This document shows, piece by piece, positions 1-5,658 of a stretch of DNA of 15,137 bases. The DNA comes from Candidatus Aminicenantota bacterium (GTDB lineage: Bacteria > Acidobacteriota > Aminicenantia > Aminicenantales > Aminicenantaceae): positions 1 through 15,137 of the forward strand of contig DAOUYU010000018.1 of the NCBI GenBank assembly GCA_030673995.1, read 5' to 3'. How positions within the stretch are numbered: the first letter of the stretch is position 1; the number at the start of each line of letters is the position of its first letter. A program made the position numbers and the translations under genes. The notes under the pieces were generated by a model that worked only from the letters and a program-made list of their open reading frames with translations, was not told the origin of the DNA and ran no database searches.

Positions 1-920
1 TTAATTTTTTCAAGTTCTTTGTTGACTGCTTTAGCTGTAATGACAGTGTTGGCTCCGGAGCGTTTGCTGACGAAATAAAAAACTCCTTTTTTGCCTTGAA
101 TCCGAGCCAGAAAGCGTGTCTCTTTCATTGTATCTCTAACTTCCGCAATATCTCTCAGATACACAGGCTGACCGGTCTGAGTTATACCGATGATGGTGTT
201 GCGAACATCATCAAGTTTTTCGAATTCTCCCAGGGTTCTTAACAGAAATTCGGAATGCCTCTCGACGATACGCCCGGCAGGAAGATTCAGATTCTCCATC
301 CTGAGGGTGAAAAGAATCTGGTCCAGGGAAATATTGAGGGACACTAAGGCTGCCTTATCGATATCGACTAGAATTTCTCTCTCATCCATCGAAAAAACTT
401 GAGCCGATGCCACCCCATCGATCCTCTCCAGCCTTGGCGCCACCTCATCTTCTATCAACTCCTTCAACTCGTAAGAAGGCCTGTTAGCTGTTATGCCGCC
501 AAAAATAATAGGCCACATGCCAAGGTTAAATTTGACAACCAGGGGGTCGCTCGCATCTTCGGGAAGAAAATTCCTGTAGAGGCCTGTCTGATCTCTGATA
601 TCCTGCGCAGCGAAGTCGAGATTGGTCCCCCACTCAAATTCGACCGTGATGACTGATGCCCCTTCGGTTGTCATAGAATCGACTTTTTTCACCCGGCTGA
701 TCGTGTTTATGATCTGTTCTAATGGTCTGGTGATCGTGCTTTCAATATCTTCAGATGAAGCTCCTGTATAAGTCGTGATCACAGATACCGTCGGAAACTC
801 GATGTCAGGCAAAAAATCCAGGCCTAGTCTGGTAAAGGCAAGAAATCCCATTACAACCAGAATCATAGCCATCATGGCCGTAGTGACTTTTCTGTTAACA
901 GAAAATTCTGGTATCTTCAT
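1..920 (-). CDS. RND-family efflux pump permease, N-terminal part (cut by window edge)
   Basis: Inner-membrane pump subunit of a tripartite efflux system (HAE1/AcrB-like), driven by the proton motive force. Only the first 306 codons are in the window; the gene continues past position 1. The translation begins MKIPEFSVNRKVTTAMMAMI, with one N-terminal membrane helix (about residues 13-30). It continues with family-typical phrases: LGLDFLPDIEFPTVSV, YTGASSEDIE, TRPLEQIINTISRVKKVDS and, near the edge, KRSGANTVITA, which is the usual porter-domain signature. The ATG at 920-918 overlaps the TGA of the upstream adaptor gene in an ATGA junction, so the two are probably translationally coupled. Substrate is unknown; family assignment is secure. 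Confidence 0.93.
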   Translation of the reverse strand, partial: MKIPEFSVNRKVTTAMMAMILVVMGFLAFTRLGLDFLPDIEFPTVSVITTYTGASSEDIESTITRPLEQIINTISRVKKVDSMTTEGASVITVEFEWGTNLDFAAQDIRDQTGLYRNFLPEDASDPLVVKFNLGMWPIIFGGITANRPSYELKELIEDEVAPRLERIDGVASAQVFSMDEREILVDIDKAALVSLNISLDQILFTLRMENLNLPAGRIVERHSEFLLRTLGEFEKLDDVRNTIIGITQTGQPVYLRDIAEVRDTMKETRFLARIQGKKGVFYFVSKRSGANTVITAKAVNKELEKI

Positions 921-2029
921 TTTAAGGCCTCTTTAATATCTATTTTAGCTCCATCCTCAAGGCTGTAGTTACCCTCGACGACAACCAGGTCTCCTTCCTT
1001 GAGCCCATTGATGACTTCAATCCTATCCGAAGTCTGAAGACCGAGGATGACCTCTTTTCTCTCTACGGTATTGTCCTCCCGGACGATAAAAACATATTTG
1101 CCCTCAAGTACAGCTTTTTGAGGAATGACCAGAGTATTTTCATGTGTTCTGACTTCGAGAAAAACTTCCCCGAACGTATTGGGTCTTAAAAGCAAATTTG
1201 GGTTGGCAATCTCTACTGCAACCTTGAATTTCTTGGTCACCGGGCCGGCAGTGATGTTCACAAGGGATACATGTCCAGGAAAATCCTTATCCGGATAGGC
1301 CGTTACTCTAAGCTGTGCAAGCTGCCTTTTTTTGATGCGCACCACATCCTGATAAGAGACATCGATTTCTATCTTTACTCGAGAAAAATCCATAAGTGTC
1401 AGAACCCCGCTCGCAGAAGAAAATCCTCCCATCATGGGATTTATGACATCTCCGACTTCAGCGTTTTTCGAAGCCACCACTCCGCTGAATGGAGCCTTCA
1501 TAAGAGATACGTCAAGGTTATATCTGGCTAAATTTACAGCGGCTCGTCCCTGCTGAAGATGGGCATCGGCCGCCTCATATGCCAGTTTTATTTTCTCATA
1601 CTGCTGGTCAGATACTGCCTTTTCCTGTTGCAAGCGTTCCATTCTCTCCATGTTTCTTTTTGCGTCTTTATAATTGGCTTGGGCCACAGCCAAACCAGCT
1701 TGAGCCTGTTCAAGCTGAAGCCGGATTGCCCGCGTGTTCATCTCTGCAAGAAGCTGTCCTTTTTTGATTCTGTCTCCCTCTTCTACATGGATCTTAGCGA
1801 TTTTCCCTCCAATATCAGGGGTGATGTTTATTTTCTTCCAGGGTTCAATCACTCCAGTATAAAAAAGTTTCTCAGAAATCCTCTGTTTTCTCACTTTGAA
1901 CACTTTGACCGTAGCAGCACCGAAGCGTTCTTCCTTTTTCTCCTCCTCCTGGTTCTGAGACCCGCAGGATAAAAAGGAAAGAAAACAAAGCAGTACAACA
2001 CAAGCTTTGGCAGCCGTTAATATTTTCAT
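917..2029 (-). CDS. RND efflux periplasmic adaptor (membrane-fusion lipoprotein)
   Basis: The 370-residue adaptor links the inner-membrane RND pump to the outer-membrane channel. The start at 2029 is preferred because GGAGG lies a few bases upstream and the product then begins MKILTAAKACVVLLCF, followed by LSFLSCGS. Cys22 is a likely lipidation site, although the residue at -3 is Phe, so the lipobox is imperfect. A longer reading frame exists upstream but runs inside the TolC-like gene. Domains: split lipoyl-like domain (about residues 62-100 and 177-215, with GKIAKIHVEEGDRIKKGQLL and MKAPFSGVVASKNAEVGDVI), an alpha-helical hairpin rich in Q, A and E (about 100-172), then beta-barrel and membrane-proximal domains (LRPNTFGEVFLEV, NTLVIPQKAVL). 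It lies 52 bp after the channel gene. Confidence 0.92.
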   Translation of the reverse strand: MKILTAAKACVVLLCFLSFLSCGSQNQEEEKKEERFGAATVKVFKVRKQRISEKLFYTGVIEPWKKINITPDIGGKIAKIHVEEGDRIKKGQLLAEMNTRAIRLQLEQAQAGLAVAQANYKDAKRNMERMERLQQEKAVSDQQYEKIKLAYEAADAHLQQGRAAVNLARYNLDVSLMKAPFSGVVASKNAEVGDVINPMMGGFSSASGVLTLMDFSRVKIEIDVSYQDVVRIKKRQLAQLRVTAYPDKDFPGHVSLVNITAGPVTKKFKVAVEIANPNLLLRPNTFGEVFLEVRTHENTLVIPQKAVLEGKYVFIVREDNTVERKEVILGLQTSDRIEVINGLKEGDLVVVEGNYSLEDGAKIDIKEALK

Positions 2030-2081
2030 TTCACTCCTCCAAATATCTCCAACCATTCTTTTCTTCTCTCCCCTCACATTT

Positions 2082-3413
2082 TCAGTCATTCCACCCAACT
2101 CCCATAGCCTTATCCAGCTGGGCCAGAGATATGACATAATCATACAAGGCCTGAGAATAGTATGTCTTAGCCTGAGATAAAGCGGCTTGAGCGGAACTGA
2201 CATCAAGAGTTGTAGCCATTCCTTCTGCAAAATTCAGTTCGGCAATTCGTAAACTTTCCTGAGCCTGTTCGACATTTTTTTCTTGCGAAAGAAGGGATTC
2301 TTTAGCTTCTTTTAACTTCAGGACTGTCTGTCTGACTTCGAACTTTATCAAATCTTCAATTCCTTTCCGGTTCAACTCGATCTCTCTGATCATGGCTTTA
2401 GATTGAGCCACCCGGGCAGAAGTAGAGAATCCTGCAAATAGAGGCACGGTGAAGACAAGATTAATGGTGTAATAATCCTGCCAGGTGTCTTTTTCAAAGT
2501 TTAATTTATCTGCCCAAAAATTATACGTGCCTGATACGGCCATGTTTGGAAGGCCAGAGGCCCGTGTCAGCTTCAGCATCTCTCCTGCAATCTGCTTCTG
2601 GTAGCGAAGCTGGCTGACTTCAGGCCTGTTTACAAGTGCCCTGGAAATGGACTCATCCAGATCAGGCTCAAAAGGCTTGTAGGTCATCTCTCCTTTAATC
2701 TCGATAGGCTGAGAAAGATCCAGACCTAACAAGGTTTTAAGACTCAGCTCGGCTATTTTTAAGTTGTTCCTGGCTTTAATCAACTGAGGCTTCAGGTTGG
2801 TCACCTGCACTTCAGATCTCAATAGATCGAACTTCGATGCCATGCCGACCTTATAAAGGCTCTTGACATTATTAAAATGTTTCTCTGCAATTTCTACGGC
2901 TTCCTCAGCCACTTTGACAAAATCTTTGGTGATCAAATATCCATAAAAGCCTTTTTTGGTATTAAAAACGGTTAAATGTTCTGATTGCTTTACGTCTTCT
3001 TCTGCGGCGAGAAGGCCATATTTGGCTTGCCTGAAGCCAGATGTTAATCGACCGCCGGTAAAAAGAGGAAGGGACAGAGATAAAGAGAATTGATAATCTC
3101 TGGTAAAGTCCATCGATATTCTCTGAGGAGGCTGCCCTGGAATGAAGGAAGGAAACTCCAGAACAAAGAGTTTTTCATCCAGTGTATGAAGCCCCTGGGC
3201 GTTAAGAGATGGCAAAAAACCTGCCACAGCCTCCCTGATTCTGGCTCTGGCCGTTTCCACTCTTTCCCCCGCAGCCAGATGATAAGGATTCTGGGAAAGA
3301 GCCAGTTGGATGCTCTTCTCAAGAGTAAGGGTCAACTCCTCCTGAGGAAAAGAGAATTTTACTGCGCAAACAATCAACGGGATAAGCAGTAATATGACTT
3401 TCGTTTTCTTCAT
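2082..3413 (-). CDS. TolC-family outer-membrane efflux protein
   Basis: The 443-residue product is the outer-membrane channel of the efflux system. It starts with a signal peptide (MKKTKVILLLIPLIVCAVKF, cleavage near FSFPQ). Two OEP-type repeats follow: the first contains SIQLALSQNPYHLAAGERVETARARIRE in pieces, with FLPSLNAQG and PLFTGGRLTSGF. The second contains NRPEVSQLRYQKQIA, GLPNMAVSGTY, VPLFAGFSTSARV and the final helix AQAALSQAKTYYSQALYDYV. The ATG at 3413 has AAAAGGAG seven bases upstream. An in-frame TTG at 3431 would place that ribosome site inside the gene, so it is rejected. It is the first gene of the channel-adaptor-pump operon and lies downstream of the structured region 3444-3718. 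Confidence 0.92.
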   Translation of the reverse strand: MKKTKVILLLIPLIVCAVKFSFPQEELTLTLEKSIQLALSQNPYHLAAGERVETARARIREAVAGFLPSLNAQGLHTLDEKLFVLEFPSFIPGQPPQRISMDFTRDYQFSLSLSLPLFTGGRLTSGFRQAKYGLLAAEEDVKQSEHLTVFNTKKGFYGYLITKDFVKVAEEAVEIAEKHFNNVKSLYKVGMASKFDLLRSEVQVTNLKPQLIKARNNLKIAELSLKTLLGLDLSQPIEIKGEMTYKPFEPDLDESISRALVNRPEVSQLRYQKQIAGEMLKLTRASGLPNMAVSGTYNFWADKLNFEKDTWQDYYTINLVFTVPLFAGFSTSARVAQSKAMIREIELNRKGIEDLIKFEVRQTVLKLKEAKESLLSQEKNVEQAQESLRIAELNFAEGMATTLDVSSAQAALSQAKTYYSQALYDYVISLAQLDKAMGVGWND

Positions 3414-3443
3414 AGCGATACTCCTTTTCAAGCCTTTCTGTCC

Positions 3444-3479
3444 TTTATGAACAGTCCAGAATTTGACCTGGACTGTTCA
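3444..3479. promoter_or_regulatory. Paired operator-like dyads (TGAACAGTCCA) upstream of the efflux operon
   Basis: TGAACAGTCCAG at 3448-3459 and its exact reverse complement CTGGACTGTTCA at 3468-3479 form a 12-bp inverted repeat with an 8-bp spacer. Each arm is itself an almost perfect 11-bp dyad (TGAAC-A-GTCCA, one mismatch). The two dyad centres (3453 and 3474) are 21 bp apart, about two helical turns. The site ends 35 bp before the TolC-like start codon. Short dyads of this kind, placed two turns apart before an efflux operon, resemble TetR-type operators. The regulator is not in the window, so this is inference; the same arms can also be read as ends of a small mobile element. Confidence 0.45.
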
Positions 3480-3484
3480 CGAGT

Positions 3485-3578
3485 CGAGCTTGCCGCAGAT
3501 GCAAGGCGTCGGCCCATGAAGCTGTGGTAGCCCACCGCGAATGGGCCGCAACGCAGCAGATGCGGTGAGATCGGCTCG
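3485..3578. other. Cloverleaf-like structured DNA/RNA core
   Basis: A closing stem CGAGC (3485-3489) with GCTCG (3574-3578) encloses three hairpins. The first is TTGC 3490-3493 with GCAA 3501-3504. The second is a long compound hairpin: CGGCCCAT 3510-3517 with ATGGGCCG 3541-3548, holding an inner GTGG 3524-3527 with CCAC 3532-3535. The third is CGCA 3552-3555 with TGCG 3561-3564. The segment is much richer in G+C than its flanks. It is not a tRNA: there is no anticodon-arm geometry and no acceptor end. If transcribed on the minus strand it would be part of the efflux-operon leader. The pairing is visible in the sequence; any function is inferred. Confidence 0.4.
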
Positions 3579-3677
3579 CCCGTAGGGTAAAAAATGCCGA
3601 TAGAAAAAAAGGAACTTAAAAAAAACAACACTACTTGATCCAACGAAAAAGCAAAATAATATGCGGATATCATAACT

Positions 3678-3683
3678 ATTATA
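3678..3683 (-). promoter_or_regulatory. Possible -10 box for the efflux operon (long leader)
   Basis: On the minus strand TATAAT occurs at 3683-3678 in a very A+T-rich stretch. The hexamer at 17-bp spacing is CATAAA, a poor -35 box, and the operator-like dyad at 3705-3715 would overlap that region. Transcription from here would give a leader of roughly 250 nt containing the cloverleaf core before the TolC-like gene. Weak evidence, because A+T-rich DNA often produces TATAAT by chance. Confidence 0.25.
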
Positions 3684-3720
3684 TATAAGTATCGGCAGTT
3701 TTTATGAACAGTCCAGGTTG

Positions 3721-4623
3721 TTAGGCTCTCGGATGATACTTATCATAAACCCGGCGAAGCCTCTGACGGGTGACATGGGTATAAATCTGGGTGGTGGTTA
3801 TCTGGCTGTGGCCCAGCATCAACTGCACCGACCTCAAGTCAGCCCCCCTTTCCAGCAGATGGGTGGCAAAAGAATGACGAAGGATATGAGGGCTAATGAT
3901 TAAGCCCAAACCTGCCTTTTTGGCATAGGCTTTCAAAAGCTTCCAGAAACCCTGGCGGGTGAAGCCACTACCCCTGTGGGTAAGGAAGAGGATTTCATCT
4001 GGTTTTTTTAAAAATCCGGGTCGAGCCTCATCAAGATATCTGTCGATAGCCTTTGCAGCCGAGCCTCCAACAGGAACAATCCTTTCCTTCCCGCCTTTAC
4101 CGAAACAAATGAGAAATCCCTCCTCCAAATTCAAATTTTTAATCTTTATCGAAACAAGCTCGGAAACTCTCAATCCCGTTGCATAAAGAAGTTCAAGCAT
4201 GGCTTTGTCCCTGATCCCTCGAGCATTCATTTCATCTGGCTGCTTGAGCAGCAATTCCACTTCCTCCACTGTTAAGAACTTCGGTAAGGATAACCAAGTC
4301 TTAGGAGAGGACAGACCGACAGCAGGGTTTTTCTTCACCACCCCATCCAAAACTAGAAATTTATAGAAGGATTTTAAAGAAGAGATGAGTCTGGCCAAAG
4401 AGCGAGCTGAAAGGCCGGCTCGGCTTTGCTGATGGATGAACAGAACAAGATCTTCTTCTTTGGCCCTTAGCCAGGAAATTTTTTCCTTGTGAAAAAACTG
4501 AAAAATCTTCTTCATATCCCGTGAATAAGAAAGCAGTGTATTCGAAGAGAGTCCCCTCTCTACAGAAAGGAACTCATGGAAAAGGCGGAGGATATCCTCT
4601 GTCGAGGAAGGAAGTTTCTTCAT
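3721..4623 (-). CDS. xerD: XerD-type site-specific tyrosine recombinase
   Basis: The 300-residue integrase-family recombinase most likely resolves chromosome dimers at dif. The N-terminal SAM-like DNA-binding domain (about 7-95) is followed by the catalytic domain. The full catalytic set is visible: Arg152 (ATGLRVSELV), Lys176 (GKGGKERIVP), His246 and Arg249 (HILRHSFATHLL), His272 (GHSQITTTQIYTH) and the nucleophile Tyr281. ATGLRVSELV, the IVPVG strand and the YLDEARP phrase look closer to XerD than XerC. Length is normal. The ATG overlaps the stop of the upstream hydrolase (ATGA, 4623-4620), implying coupled translation. No convincing dif site was found nearby. A lone Xer that serves as its own partner is possible. 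Confidence 0.92.
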   Translation of the reverse strand: MKKLPSSTEDILRLFHEFLSVERGLSSNTLLSYSRDMKKIFQFFHKEKISWLRAKEEDLVLFIHQQSRAGLSARSLARLISSLKSFYKFLVLDGVVKKNPAVGLSSPKTWLSLPKFLTVEEVELLLKQPDEMNARGIRDKAMLELLYATGLRVSELVSIKIKNLNLEEGFLICFGKGGKERIVPVGGSAAKAIDRYLDEARPGFLKKPDEILFLTHRGSGFTRQGFWKLLKAYAKKAGLGLIISPHILRHSFATHLLERGADLRSVQLMLGHSQITTTQIYTHVTRQRLRRVYDKYHPRA

Positions 4624-5240
4624 ATGACAAATGGATTTGAGCTCTTTTCCTGAGCCACAGTTGTGGCAGGACCATGGCCCGTAAGGACTATCGTATCCCC
4701 GGGTAAGGTCAGGATTTTATTCTTTATAGAGCTCTCCAACTCCTGCCATGAACCGCCCGGTAAATCAGTGCGACCAACCCCTCCAAAAAAAAGAGTGTCC
4801 CCGGAAAGGAGAAAACCATTTCCTAAGAAGCATACGCTTCCCGGAGAATGTCCGGGTGTATGAATGACCTTCAAAAAATATTTGCCAACCTCTATCTCAT
4901 CATCTTCTTTAATCAATCTGTCTGGTGAAGGAGAATCAGTAGCCCCGAGAAAAATAGAAAGTTCAGACTGCTGAACGTGTTCCAACATTGCACTATCTTC
5001 AGCATGAATACAAAGGGGAATGCTGAATTTTTCCTTTACCGCCCTGTTTGCTCCAATATGATCTATATGACCATGTGTATTAAGGATTACAGTTGGCTTA
5101 AGACTTTTTCTTGTTATTATCTGAAAGATTTTTTCCTCCTCAGCTCCAGGATCAACAATGGCACAATCATGGGTTTCCGAGCAATAAACAATATAACAAT
5201 TTGTCTCTAGAATCCCAACAATCAGTGTTTCGTATTTCAT
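4620..5240 (-). CDS. Metallo-beta-lactamase-fold hydrolase (glyoxalase II-like)
   Basis: A 206-residue cytoplasmic hydrolase of the MBL fold with a complete metal site. The motif THGHIDH carries His56, His58, Asp60 and His61; His131 lies in HTPGHSPGS, Asp148 in SGDTLF and His189 in LTGHGP. The phrase FGGVGRTDLPGGS is typical of the short glyoxalase II-like (YcbL-type) group, which lacks the C-terminal helical domain of true glyoxalase II. The likely reaction is hydrolysis of a glutathione-type or other thioester, but the substrate cannot be read from sequence. There is no signal peptide. It is first in the operon with xerD and has its own promoter at 5261-5289. The ribosome site (AAAGG, about 9 bases before ATG) is modest. 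Confidence 0.9.
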   Translation of the reverse strand: MKYETLIVGILETNCYIVYCSETHDCAIVDPGAEEEKIFQIITRKSLKPTVILNTHGHIDHIGANRAVKEKFSIPLCIHAEDSAMLEHVQQSELSIFLGATDSPSPDRLIKEDDEIEVGKYFLKVIHTPGHSPGSVCFLGNGFLLSGDTLFFGGVGRTDLPGGSWQELESSIKNKILTLPGDTIVLTGHGPATTVAQEKSSNPFVI

Positions 5241-5260
5241 TTCTTTTACCTTTCTTCTTC

Positions 5261-5289
5261 ATAATAATTCTATCGAGCAAATGAGTCAA
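5261..5289 (-). promoter_or_regulatory. Sigma70-like promoter of the hydrolase-xerD operon
   Basis: On the minus strand TTGACT (5289-5284) and TATTAT (5266-5261) are separated by exactly 17 bp, each matching the consensus at five of six positions. The start of transcription would fall near 5254, giving a leader of about 14 nt that contains AAAGG before the ATG at 5240. Confidence 0.6.
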
Positions 5290-5303
5290 GAAACCATGAC
5301 TCA
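5282..5303. promoter_or_regulatory. Inverted repeat (operator candidate) overlapping the -35 box
   Basis: TGAGTCA (5282-5288) and TGACTCA (5297-5303) form a perfect 7-bp inverted repeat with an 8-bp spacer. The proximal half overlaps the TTGACT -35 box of the hydrolase-xerD promoter. This position suits a repressor or an activator, but no regulator gene is in the window. Confidence 0.4.
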
Positions 5304-5357
5304 GGCTAAGTGGTTTGAAAACACGCTTCTTTTGCCCCAGTGTGATAAAATCCGCAC

Positions 5358-5430
5358 AAAAAAAGAGGACAAAAAAAGGGGACAGGCTACTTTTTTAGAA
5401 GGAAAAAGGGGCCTGTCCCCTTTTTTTGTC
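5358..5430. repeat. Perfect 20-bp palindrome with AAAAGGGGACAGG core (REP-like)
   Basis: The arm at 5368-5387 (GACAAAAAAAGGGGACAGGC) pairs perfectly with 5411-5430 around a 23-nt loop. The left arm is preceded by a near copy of itself with a 13-bp period (AAAAAAAGAGGAC 5358-5370, AAAAAAAGGGGAC 5371-5383). The flanking genes diverge, so this is not at the 3' end of either and cannot be their terminator. A GGGGACAGGC core with T-rich flanks is reminiscent, from memory, of repetitive extragenic palindromes associated with REP-type transposases in uncultured bacteria. No transposase is present here. Confidence 0.6.
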
Positions 5431-5538
5431 TTTGCCCTTTTTTCTCCCTTTTTTGCCCTTTTTTTCCTGTCTCCTTTTTTTCTTGTTTTTTCCTGTATTT
5501 CGTTCACCTAGCCTGAGCCTTTTTTTCTTGTTTTTTCC
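5412..5538. repeat. Polypyrimidine tract with degenerate direct repeats
   Basis: The plus strand is almost entirely C and T over about 110 bases. A 21-bp unit made of CC, seven T, CTTG, six T and CC is exactly repeated at 5473-5493 and 5518-5538 (45-bp period). The arm segment CCTGTCCCCTTTTTTT at 5412-5427 recurs with one mismatch at 5466-5481. The tract appears to be decayed copies of the neighbouring palindrome arm. The two short reading frames across it are low-complexity artefacts. The rest of 5241-5658 shows only A+T-rich DNA. Confidence 0.55.
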
Positions 5539-5645
5539 CGAGAAAGAAAATATAATTCTGCCCAATGACAGAAGAAGCCCTACAATTCAAAGCATTGAGA
5601 TACCAGTAAAATAATTCAAGCCAGTTAAAAATATCGGTGTGCCCT

Positions 5646-5651
5646 TAAAAT
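5646..5651 (+). promoter_or_regulatory. Possible -10 box (TAAAAT) of the SLC13 transporter gene
   Basis: TAAAAT ends 7 nt before the ATG at 5659. No -35 box and no TG extension are visible. It is listed because the spacing matches the stronger -10 elements before other genes in this window and because the gene has no good Shine-Dalgarno sequence (only GAG close to the ATG). Confidence 0.3.
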
Positions 5652-5658
5652 TTGAGCG

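Larger units (their letters stand above)
3466..3718. repeat. MITE-like structured element with 14-bp terminal inverted repeats
   Basis: ACCTGGACTGTTCA at 3466-3479 and its exact reverse complement TGAACAGTCCAGGT at 3705-3718 bound a 253-bp segment with no credible gene. The right arm starts just after the xerD stop codon on the transcribed strand. A further direct copy of the right end (TTTATGAACAGTCCAG) lies outside the left end at 3444-3459. Inside are a G+C-rich cloverleaf-like core (3485-3578) and a second long-range inverted repeat (TGCCGAT 3595-3601 with ATCGGCA 3691-3697, each continued by an A or T run). There is no transposase and no clear target-site duplication. It could be a non-autonomous mobile repeat, or simply the operators and leader of the efflux operon. 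Confidence 0.45.

Noticed and set aside
190..656. Two plus-strand reading frames opposite the RND pump gene
   Set aside because: They are antisense shadows of a gene with a clear RND translation and show no family features.
3485..3578. tRNA gene suggested by the cloverleaf shape
   Set aside because: There is no 7-bp acceptor stem, no T-loop consensus and no anticodon arm of proper size.
3428..3673. 81-codon reading frame on the minus strand in the structured intergenic region
   Set aside because: It runs through the cloverleaf core and low-complexity A/T runs and has no ribosome site or recognisable domain. The hairpins explain the sequence better than coding.
3664..3696. Possible dif-like site near xerD (left half GGATATCATAA followed by an A+T-rich centre)
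   Set aside because: The left half vaguely matches a Xer-binding arm, but the right half does not match the conserved TTATGTTAAAT arm. A+T-rich DNA makes such partial matches common.
5301..5614. Short reading frames on both strands across the palindrome and polypyrimidine tract
   Set aside because: Their translations are Lys/Arg or Phe/Leu/Ser runs made by homopolymers and mirror each other across strands.
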